Positions 6,685 through 11,835 of a stretch of DNA of 11,835 bases are shown here, one piece after another; the first letter of the stretch is position 1; each line of letters begins with the position of its first letter. The notes below the pieces were generated by a model that was given only the letters and a program-made list of their open reading frames with translations, had not been told where the DNA came from and ran no database searches. The position numbers were made by a program, and so were the translations under genes. This DNA comes from an uncultured Clostridia bacterium. GTDB lineage: Bacteria; Bacillota; Clostridia; Oscillospirales; Oscillospiraceae. The stretch covers positions 1 through 11,835 of the forward strand of contig CAMHRJ010000038.1 of the NCBI GenBank assembly GCA_946187475.1. Reading direction: 5' to 3'.

Positions 6685-7062
6685 TTACTTGAGCTCGATG
6701 GTGGCGCCAGCGGCTTCGAGCTTGGCCTTGATCTCCTCGGCCTCGTCCTTGGAAGCCTGCTCCTTGATGACGGCGGGCAGACCCTCGACCTTCGCCTTGG
6801 CCTCGGCCAGGCCCAGACCGGTGATGCCGCGGACTTCCTTGATGACGTTGATCTTCTTGTCGCCGAAGCTGGTCATGACAACGTCAAACTCGGTCTTCTC
6901 TTCAGCAGCAGCAGCCTCGCCGCCAGCGGCGGGGGCAGCAGCGACGGCGGCAGCGGCGGAAACGCCGAAGACGTCCTCGATCTCGTGAACGAGCTCTGCG
7001 AGCTCCATAACGGTAAGCGCTTTGATCTCCTCGATCATAGCAGTGACTTTTTCGCTAGCCAT
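6685..7062 (-). CDS. rplL: 50S ribosomal protein L7/L12
   Basis: 125 residues. N-terminal dimerisation helices (about 1-35, KVTAMIEEIKALTVMELAELVHEIEDVFGV), an alanine-rich hinge (about 36-55), and the C-terminal domain that recruits elongation and release factors (EFDVVMTSFGDKKINVIKEVR, GLGLAEAKAKVEGLP, then KLEAAGATIELK). It forms the multi-copy stalk on L10. AGGAGGA at 7071-7077 is 8 bases before the ATG. It lies 45 bases below rplJ and ends at its own terminator rather than leading into rpoB. Confidence 0.98.
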   Translation of the reverse strand: MASEKVTAMIEEIKALTVMELAELVHEIEDVFGVSAAAAVAAAPAAGGEAAAAEEKTEFDVVMTSFGDKKINVIKEVRGITGLGLAEAKAKVEGLPAVIKEQASKDEAEEIKAKLEAAGATIELK

Positions 7063-7107
7063 GTTGGGAATCCTCCTAAATAATATTTTTGTGTAGTGTG
7101 CAGCGCC

Positions 7108-7665
7108 TTACTCGGCTGCGGGAGCGGCTTCCTCGGCGGGAGCCTCTTCAGCGGCGGTCTCGATGGAGCCGCCCTTCTGCTCCAGAATCTGGCCAAGCAC
7201 GACGGCGAGGCTGGTGATGGGAGCGAGCATGGTGCCCAGCACCTGAGAGTACAGCGCATCCTTGCTGGGGATGGCGGCGACCTGTGCGATCTCGGCCTCG
7301 GTGAGGACCTTGCCCTCCAGGAAGGCGCCCTTGATCTCGAACTTGTCGTTCATCTTCTTGGCGGCCTCGCTGATCAGACGGATCGGGAGGATGGGATCGC
7401 TGGAGCTGGTGGCGAGAGACGTGGTGCCGTTCAGGATGTCATCCAGGGCGCCCAGACCGGTCTCATCCAGAGCGCGGCGAACGAGCGTATTCTTCACGAC
7501 GGTGTAGTCAATCTCGTTCTGACGCAGATCTCTGCGGAGAGCCGTGTCCTCGGCGACGCTGATGCCCTTGTAATCGACGAAAACGCCGCCGGTAGCGCCG
7601 TTCAGACGCTCGACCAGCGCAGCGACGATGGCCTGTTTCTCGCTCAGGACTTTTGCGTTCGGCAT
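7108..7665 (-). CDS. rplJ: 50S ribosomal protein L10
   Basis: 185 residues. N-terminal rRNA-binding domain begins MPNAKVLSEKQAIVAALVERL with GGVFVDYKGISVAEDTALRRDLR and YTVVKNTLVRRAL, classic L10; the C-terminal part holds the helix that binds L12 dimers (ITSLAVVLGQILEQ, about 151-164) and then an Ala/Glu-rich tail (about 170-185). GGAGGTGA lies 8 or so bases before the ATG. In the Firmicutes L10 with L12 represses its own operon by binding the leader RNA, and that leader is present just upstream. Confidence 0.98.
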   Translation of the reverse strand: MPNAKVLSEKQAIVAALVERLNGATGGVFVDYKGISVAEDTALRRDLRQNEIDYTVVKNTLVRRALDETGLGALDDILNGTTSLATSSSDPILPIRLISEAAKKMNDKFEIKGAFLEGKVLTEAEIAQVAAIPSKDALYSQVLGTMLAPITSLAVVLGQILEQKGGSIETAAEEAPAEEAAPAAE

Positions 7666-7705
7666 TGTGGTGTTTCACCTCCGGAAATATAGGATCACAC
7701 GCTCG

Positions 7706-7808
7706 AAAAAACCCTCGAAGCAAACTGCTCCGAGGGCAAAGAATCATCATAAACTGATGCATCCTCGGCAGGATTTACCGCTTTCGCGACCTGCTGTCTT
7801 TGGAGCGC
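7706..7808 (-). ncRNA. L10 leader RNA with attenuator
   Basis: The leader of rplJ contains GACAGCAGG (complement of 7790-7798) and AATCCTGCCGAGGAT (complement of 7761-7775), the hallmark strands of the Firmicute L10 leader; GCAGG pairs with CCTGC. A Rho-independent terminator follows: CCCTCGGAGCA (complement of 7726-7736) with TGCTTCGAGGG (complement of 7712-7722), loop of 3, then six T. The CCGAGG of the L10-binding part (7763-7768) is complementary to CCTCGG of the terminator's first arm (7730-7735), giving a visible antiterminator. The expected logic, known for the family, is that L10-L12 binding holds that strand and lets the terminator form. Confidence 0.9.
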
Positions 7809-7814
7809 CAGAAC

Positions 7815-7843
7815 AATATAGCAGAAAATCCAAGGGATGTCAA
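7815..7843 (-). promoter_or_regulatory. Sigma-A promoter of rplJ-rplL
   Basis: On the minus strand TTGACA (7843-7838), 17 bp, TATATT (7820-7815). The start point is expected near 7808, at the beginning of the L10 leader. The -35 lies only about 17 bases after the rsmE stop; no terminator separates them, so read-through from rsmE is possible. Confidence 0.9.
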
Positions 7844-7859
7844 CCCTTTTTTTGAATTT

Positions 7860-8588
7860 TCACAGGTTTCCCGTGCCGTACATCAGCGCCGTCAGGGCTA
7901 CCACGGGCGCGGTCTCGCACCGGAGGATGCGCGGACCCATGGCGCAGATGCTCAGACCCACCTGCCGGGCCAGCTCTGCCTCGAAGGGCTCAAAGCCGCC
8001 CTCGGGCCCGGTGATGATGGCGGCGGTGGCGGCGTCGGGCTTTTGCTCGATGGCCTCCCGGATGGAGACCCGGTCGCCGGTCTCATAGAGAAACAGACCC
8101 AGATCGCAGTGGACGGCCTTGTTCAGCACCTCGCCGTAATCTTCCAGATAATAGACGTGAGGAATCACGCCCCGGCCGGACTGCTTGGCGGCCTCCTCCG
8201 CGATGCGGCGCCAGCGCTCCAGCTTCTTTTCGATGTTGTTGGGCTTTGCGACGCAGCGGGTGCACTGGAAGAAAATGATGTCCGCCGCGCCGGCCTCGGT
8301 GCACTTCTGCACCAGATAGTCCGCCCGCTCGCCCTTGGGCAGACCCGCCAGCACCGTGGTGCGGACGCTGGGCTCCGCAGCCGAGGGCTCCGTGCGGTGT
8401 ATCTCCACCTCGCTCTCGTTCTCGTCCACCCGGACGATGCTGCCGATGTAGTCCATGCCGTCACCGTCGCAGAGGGTGACCTCCTCGCCGGGGCGCAGCC
8501 GCAGCACGCGGATGTGCTCGGCATCCCGGCCCCGGATGATGGCCCGGCCGCCGGCCAGGTTCGTGGCTGCCATGAAAAATCTTGCCAT
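7860..8588 (-). CDS. rsmE: 16S rRNA (uracil1498-N3)-methyltransferase
   Basis: 242-residue RsmE of the SPOUT superfamily, which methylates N3 of U1498 in 16S rRNA using SAM. N-terminal PUA-like domain (about 1-70: MARFFMAATNLAGGRAIIRGRDAEHIRVLRLRPGEEV), then the knotted SPOUT domain with LAGLPKGERADYLVQKCTEAGA (80-101), ITGPEGGF (192-199) and the signature GPRILRCETA (218-227). Length is normal. Its ATG comes one base after the rlmA stop and its ribosome binding site (AAAGGAGAT) lies in the last codons of rlmA, so the two are translationally coupled. Confidence 0.97.
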   Translation of the reverse strand: MARFFMAATNLAGGRAIIRGRDAEHIRVLRLRPGEEVTLCDGDGMDYIGSIVRVDENESEVEIHRTEPSAAEPSVRTTVLAGLPKGERADYLVQKCTEAGAADIIFFQCTRCVAKPNNIEKKLERWRRIAEEAAKQSGRGVIPHVYYLEDYGEVLNKAVHCDLGLFLYETGDRVSIREAIEQKPDAATAAIITGPEGGFEPFEAELARQVGLSICAMGPRILRCETAPVVALTALMYGTGNL

Positions 8589-8589
8589 G

Positions 8590-9378
8590 TCAATCTCCTT
8601 TTTCGTAGGTTCCGAGAACGAATTCGATCTCCGTCTCCAGCTGCTCCACGCCCTCCAGCTTTGCCCGGTCCCGGGCGGAGGTGTGGAAGTAATAGGGCGT
8701 CATGCGAAAGACCGCCTCGATGTCCGCCGGGGTCTCCAGCGTGATGCGCGCCGTGACCTTCTCCCGCCGAACCAGACGCAGGGAAGTGGTCTCCGGCAGC
8801 TGCTCGTCATTGAGATAGGGCGTGTCATACAGCAGCGCCTTCAGCCCGAACAGATGCCGCGCCCCGGGCACCACCGTGATGAGCTGCCCGCCGGGCCGGA
8901 GCACCCGGGCGAATTCCGGCTCGTGAAAGGGGGCAAAGAGGTGCGCGGCATAGTCCATGGAGCCGCTTTGCACCGGGATCGCCGCCATGTTCGCCACGAA
9001 GTAGGTGCCGTGGCCCCGTTTGGCCGCCAGACGTACCATCTCCCGGGAGAGATCGAAGCCGTAGACCGTCAGATTCGGGTTTTCGCCCAGGGCGGCGGTG
9101 TAATATCCCTCGCCGCAGCAGATGTCCAGAAGCGAACCTTGTGCATCCGCGAATTTCGCCGTCAGGGCGTCCCGCAGGGGCGCAAAGTAGCCCCGATTCA
9201 GAAAATCCCGCCGGGACCGGGCGGAGTGCTTGTCATCGCCCATGGCGTCACCGGGTTTGGAGGTGCGCAGAAGGTTTACATAACCCTCTTTCGCCTGGTC
9301 GAAGGCGTGCCCGCTCTCGCAGCGATACACCCGCTCAAAGCGCGTCAGCATATGGCCGCAGACAGGACAGATCAGCAT
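8590..9378 (-). CDS. 23S rRNA (guanine-N1)-methyltransferase, RlmA family
   Basis: 262-residue class I SAM methyltransferase of the RlmA/TlrB family, which methylates a guanine at position 745 or 748 in helix 35 of 23S rRNA. The N-terminal zinc finger is complete: Cys4, Cys7, Cys20 and His24, followed by FDQAKEGYVNLLR, which is typical. The SAM-binding motif is LLDICCGEGYY (83-93), with VYGFDLSREMVRLAAKR (about 104-120) as motif II and RVLRPGGQLITVVPG (about 158-172). The start follows GGAGGTGA within 8 bases. Gram-positive members act at G748 (RlmA-II) and can affect tylosin sensitivity; which base this one uses cannot be told. First gene of the rlmA-rsmE operon; composite repeat copy 2 lies 25 bases upstream. 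Confidence 0.9.
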   Translation of the reverse strand: MLICPVCGHMLTRFERVYRCESGHAFDQAKEGYVNLLRTSKPGDAMGDDKHSARSRRDFLNRGYFAPLRDALTAKFADAQGSLLDICCGEGYYTAALGENPNLTVYGFDLSREMVRLAAKRGHGTYFVANMAAIPVQSGSMDYAAHLFAPFHEPEFARVLRPGGQLITVVPGARHLFGLKALLYDTPYLNDEQLPETTSLRLVRREKVTARITLETPADIEAVFRMTPYYFHTSARDRAKLEGVEQLETEIEFVLGTYEKGD

Positions 9379-9403
9379 AGGTTCACCTCCGGGAAGACGA
9401 TGT

Positions 9404-9655
9404 CAAGTTGGAATTTGGCGGTGGATGGATTTACGCCGCACCTCAATCGTGCTCGTAGGGGCGGGGCTTGCCCCGCCCGCGTACACAGGCATTTGTCTGG
9501 CGGGAGGGGCAAGCCCCTCCCCTACACGCTCTTTTAAAGCCGGGGCGTAGGGGACGGCGTCCTCGACGTCCCGTTTTCCCATATCTCACAGCGGGCTGTC
9601 GGGGACGCCAGCCCCTACAGATTCTATTTTGGTGCCACCGATAAATTTCAATTTG
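9404..9655. repeat. Composite GTAG-palindrome element, copy 2 (252 bp)
   Basis: Terminal inverted repeats of 21 bp, 17 matching, at 9404-9424 and 9635-9655 (outer part CAAGTTGGAATTT against CAAATTGAAATTT, inner part CGGTGG in both). Four GTAG-foot palindromes alternate in direction: R5 9455-9478 (+), R6 9502-9525 (-), R7 9547-9572 (+) and R8 9593-9618 (-). R5 and R6 have perfect 9-bp stems; R7 and R8 are imperfect with 6-bp stems. Relative to copy 1 it is inverted, carries R7 and R8 in addition, and has R5 uninterrupted. It has no coding capacity and fills most of the divergent gap between rlmA and the M16 gene. Confidence 0.88.
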
Positions 9656-9663
9656 TTTTTCTC

Positions 9664-9692
9664 AGCATAGCACATTGACCAGGGAAAAACAA
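9664..9692 (-). promoter_or_regulatory. Possible promoter of rlmA-rsmE
   Basis: On the minus strand TTGTTT (9692-9687), 17 bp, TATGCT (9669-9664); 3/6 and 4/6 matches. If used, the whole of composite element copy 2 would be transcribed in the rlmA leader. The only alternative would be a promoter inside the element, and none is obvious. Confidence 0.3.
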
Positions 9693-9700
9693 GAATCCTA

Positions 9701-9729
9701 TTTTCAAATCCGGGAAATCGTGCTATACT
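9701..9729 (+). promoter_or_regulatory. Promoter of the M16 gene and lgt
   Basis: TTTTCA (9701-9706), 17 bp, TATACT (9724-9729): 4/6 and 5/6 sigma-A matches, with the start expected near 9736 and a 27-base leader to the ATG at 9763. Confidence 0.6.
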
Positions 9730-9747
9730 GTTTTATTATCAAACAGC

Positions 9748-9754
9748 AAAGGAG
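9748..9754 (+). promoter_or_regulatory. Ribosome binding site fixing the M16 start
   Basis: AAAGGAG with 8 bases to the ATG at 9763. This shows that translation begins in a different frame from the long open frame that follows, which is the basis for the frameshift call. Confidence 0.85.
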
Positions 9755-9762
9755 CGGTGGCC

Positions 9763-10931
9763 ATGGAACGGACACGGATGGAGCTTCTGCCGGGGGTGTG
9801 GCTCACGGCGGTGCGGGACCGGGAACGGCCCCACAGCTGTCTGCCCAGCTGGATCGGGAGACTGCGGGGCTGAACGCCCTGCTGCCGGATGTGCTGCTCT
9901 GCGGCAGCGCCCAGCATCCCGGCCCGGAGCAGGTGCGCGCGGCCTTTCAGGCTCTGGGCGGTGCGGTGCAGCCTCTGGTGCGCAAGTACGGCGAGATTCA
10001 GGCCGTGGGTCTCTCCGCCACGGCGGACAATGACCCCTCCCGGCTGGAGACCTTCGCCCAGACCTTTGCCAATCTGCTGCTGACGCCGGACACCAGCTTC
10101 GGCCAGATGCAGAAGACCTCGGTGGAGCATGCCCTCGCCCTGCGGGAGGAACGGGAAGAGACCGACCCCTTTGCCGAGCTCATCGGCCATCTCTGCGGCT
10201 TTGAGGACTTCGCCCTTTCACCCTGGGGAGAGGACCCGGAGGCCGGGCCGAATTTCTACCAGAAGCTGACGAAGCATTACCGGGCCTGGCTGTCCGCCTC
10301 CCCGGTGGAGCTCTACTACTGCGGAGCTGCCCCGGCGAAAGAGGTGGCCAGAGTGCTCACCGACGCTTTCATGGCCATCCCCCGCGGCGAGCTGGACGAG
10401 GAACTGGGCACGGATGTGCGCATGAACGCCATCGACGCCGAACCCCGGGTGCTGGATGCGTCGGACGAGAGCGGTGCCCACTGGTTTTCCGCCGGCTGGA
10501 GGCTGGGTGACGCCATGGAGGACCCGGACCCCGCCGTGCTGGAGGCGGTGGCCGCCGTCATCCGCTATCTGGCCCGGCAGCTGGAGCCGGAGGTGCGGCT
10601 GGACCTGCACAAGGGCCTGCTGATGCTCCGGTGTGAGACCGCCCCCGGCGAGGCGGAGCTGCAGCTGGACCTGATGAAAAACTTCACGGACATCGTCCGC
10701 ACCGGCGGTTTTTCTCCCGCCGCGCTGGACATGGGCAAGCAGGCGCGCATCCGCGATCTGCTGGATCTTCCGGCAGATGACGCCGTGCTGGAGGACTTCT
10801 GGCTGAGCCAGACCCTGCTGGGGCTGGACTGGGCCCCGGATGAGTTCGCCGCCTTCTTGGAGGAGGTCTCGCCCGCCGAGACGGTGCAGGCCGCCGCGGG
10901 TCTGGAGCTGGACGCCGTTTTGATCAACTGA
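9763..10931 (+). pseudogene. M16 (insulinase) family protein, YfmF type, frameshifted
   Basis: Translation from the well-placed ATG gives MERTRMELLPGVWLTAV and continues for 36 residues to a TGA at 9871-9873. From about 9840 the family's sequence continues one frame back (SAQLDRETAGLNALLPDVLL) and stays open for about 360 codons to 10931. The joined product resembles the YfmF-type M16 protein (NCBI links YfmF/YfmH to EF-P 5-aminopentanol modification): N-terminal LPGVWLTAV, PLVRKYGEIQ, the middle LSASPVELYYCG, and DLHKGLLML late in the protein. No HxxEH zinc motif is seen, as expected for the inactive half of the pair. Around the break about 4 family residues seem missing, and the stretch before DLHKG is also shorter than usual (no NVREK...CYY). 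The partner YfmH, usually adjacent, is absent. A sequencing or assembly error could mimic the frameshift. Confidence 0.7.
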
Positions 10932-10957
10932 TACTTTTTCTCTGGAGGAGAACCACT

Positions 10958-11835
10958 ATGCAAACAGTACTGCGGGAGGCGGTCATCAGCTTCCCCATGT
11001 TCGGAATCACCATGAATCCGCCCTCATCTTTCATCCTCTTCGGCCGGGAGTTCTATCTCTACGGCGCGGTGGTGGCACTGGGCTTCCTGCTGGGCATTCT
11101 CTACTGCGCCAGCCGGACGGAGGACCTGGTGGGCATCACCAAGGACGAGATGTATGACTTCGTCCTCTGGCTGATTCCCACGGCCATCATCGGCGCCCGG
11201 CTGTATTACGTGCTGTTCCGGCTGAACGAATACACCAGCTTCGGGGACATCTTCAAGATCTGGGAGGGCGGTCTCGCCATCTACGGCGGCGTCATCGCCG
11301 GGGCGATTTTGGTGTACTTCTGGTGCCGGAAACGGAAGATTCCCTTCGGCGCACTGGGCGATCTGTCTGTCTTCGGCCTGCTCATCGGCCAGACCATCGG
11401 CCGCTGGGGCAACTTCCTGAACCGGGAGGCCTTCGGCCGGGAGACGGAGGTCTTCTGCCGCATGGGTCTGACCCTGCCGGGGAAGAACCCCATCTACGTC
11501 CATCCCACGTTCCTGTATGAGAGCCTCTGGAACTGCCTGGGCTTTCTGATGCTGCATTTCTATTTCAAGAAGCACAAGCGGAAGTTCGACGGCCAGATCA
11601 CCCTGCTCTACATCGCCTGGTACGGCTTGGGCAGAGCCATGATCGAGGGCCTGCGCACGGACAGCCTCTATCTGGGCGCCACGGGCATCCGGGTCAGCCA
11701 GCTGCTGGCGGCGGTGAGCTGCGTGGCGGCCCTGGGCGCGCTCTTCGTGTTCAACTTCCGGCGGAACCCGCCCCTCTATGTGGATCAGGTACAGGCGAAA
11801 AAAGCCGCTGCCCAGGCGGAAGCGGAAAAGCCCGA
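10958..11835 (+). CDS. lgt: Prolipoprotein diacylglyceryl transferase (3' end missing)
   Basis: Lgt, the membrane enzyme that moves diacylglycerol from phosphatidylglycerol to the lipobox cysteine of prolipoproteins. 292 codons are visible and the frame is still open at the window end, at about family length (260-300), so little is missing. Visible landmarks: FYLYGAVVALGFLLG in the first helix, EGGLAIYGG (103-111), the Lgt signature GRWGNFLNREAFG (148-160), HPTFLYES (182-189) and GLGRAMIEGLRTDSLYLG (223-240), with about seven membrane segments. After the last helix the tail is Ala/Glu/Lys-rich (from about 273). GGAGGAG at 10944-10950 is 7 bases before the ATG. It follows the M16 gene by 26 bases without a terminator and is probably in the same transcript. 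Confidence 0.97.
   Translation, partial: MQTVLREAVISFPMFGITMNPPSSFILFGREFYLYGAVVALGFLLGILYCASRTEDLVGITKDEMYDFVLWLIPTAIIGARLYYVLFRLNEYTSFGDIFKIWEGGLAIYGGVIAGAILVYFWCRKRKIPFGALGDLSVFGLLIGQTIGRWGNFLNREAFGRETEVFCRMGLTLPGKNPIYVHPTFLYESLWNCLGFLMLHFYFKKHKRKFDGQITLLYIAWYGLGRAMIEGLRTDSLYLGATGIRVSQLLAAVSCVAALGALFVFNFRRNPPLYVDQVQAKKAAAQAEAEKP

Noticed and set aside
8455..9537. 360-residue open frame antisense to rsmE and rlmA, ending in composite element copy 2
   Set aside because: Covers two conserved methyltransferase genes on the opposite strand; composition typical of a shadow frame.
6452..9618. CRISPR array
   Set aside because: The repeats are palindromes with unequal spacing in both orientations at three loci; no constant spacer length and no cas genes.
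9675..9839. A TTG start at 9675 for the M16 gene in the long frame
   Set aside because: No ribosome binding site, lies upstream of the likely -10 element, and the extra residues do not resemble the family; the ATG at 9763 in the other frame does.
9820..9875. Programmed -1 frameshift in the M16 gene
   Set aside because: No X-XXY-YYZ slippery heptamer and no clear downstream structure at the crossing point; a -1 shift there would also leave the family's sequence short by about four residues, which fits a deletion better.
11024..11575. 183-residue open frame antisense to lgt
   Set aside because: Shadow of lgt, no domain and no start signal.

Overview
The window looks like chromosomal DNA of a GC-rich, low-motility-information Firmicute, most probably a gut clostridium of the Oscillospiraceae/Ruminococcaceae type. 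The grounds are inference from content: a Bacillus/Clostridia-style cluster (SpoVB/YabM-like flippase, mazG, S4 protein of the YabO/RqcP type), a Firmicute-type L10 leader with attenuator, AGGAGG ribosome binding sites throughout, sigma-A promoters, and GC-rich intergenic palindromes with a GTAG foot. No phage, plasmid, CRISPR, tRNA or rRNA sequence was seen; almost every gene is core housekeeping.

Layout. 2-673 (+): 3' part of a PHP-family histidinol phosphatase, ending at a bidirectional terminator shared with the next unit. 3851-709 (-): flippase, mazG, hup (HU protein) and rqcP, reading leftward; an extended -10 promoter precedes hup and a terminator separates hup from rqcP. 3852-4117: divergent control region with two GC palindromes and a consensus promoter for ppk. 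4118-6379 (+): ppk1 polyphosphate kinase, closed by a strong terminator. 6380-6684: a 207-bp composite repeat between the two convergent terminators. 9378-6685 (-): rlmA and rsmE rRNA methyltransferase genes (1-bp gap, coupled), then rplJ and rplL from their own promoter with an L10 leader. 9379-9762: a second, 252-bp copy of the composite repeat in inverted orientation, plus divergent promoters. 9763-10931 (+): an M16/insulinase-family gene (YfmF type) broken by a frameshift near its 5' end. 10958-11835 (+): lgt, running off the window.

Functionally the window is mostly translation and ribosome support (L10, L7/L12, two rRNA methyltransferases, the RqcP ribosome-rescue factor), nucleotide-pool cleaning (MazG), chromosome compaction (HU), envelope work (lipid-linked flippase, Lgt) and polyphosphate synthesis.

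The least ordinary content is intergenic. Eight short palindromes share the foot GTAGGGG but have stems whose two arms change together; they resemble the REP elements mobilised by RAYT (TnpA-REP) transposases, whose hairpins carry a GTAG foot. Inside the larger element they alternate in orientation, as in enterobacterial BIMEs, and the element itself has terminal inverted repeats. Comparing its two copies shows a 93-bp module lost or gained exactly between two GTAGGGG feet and a 53-bp hairpin placed at the apex of another palindrome.
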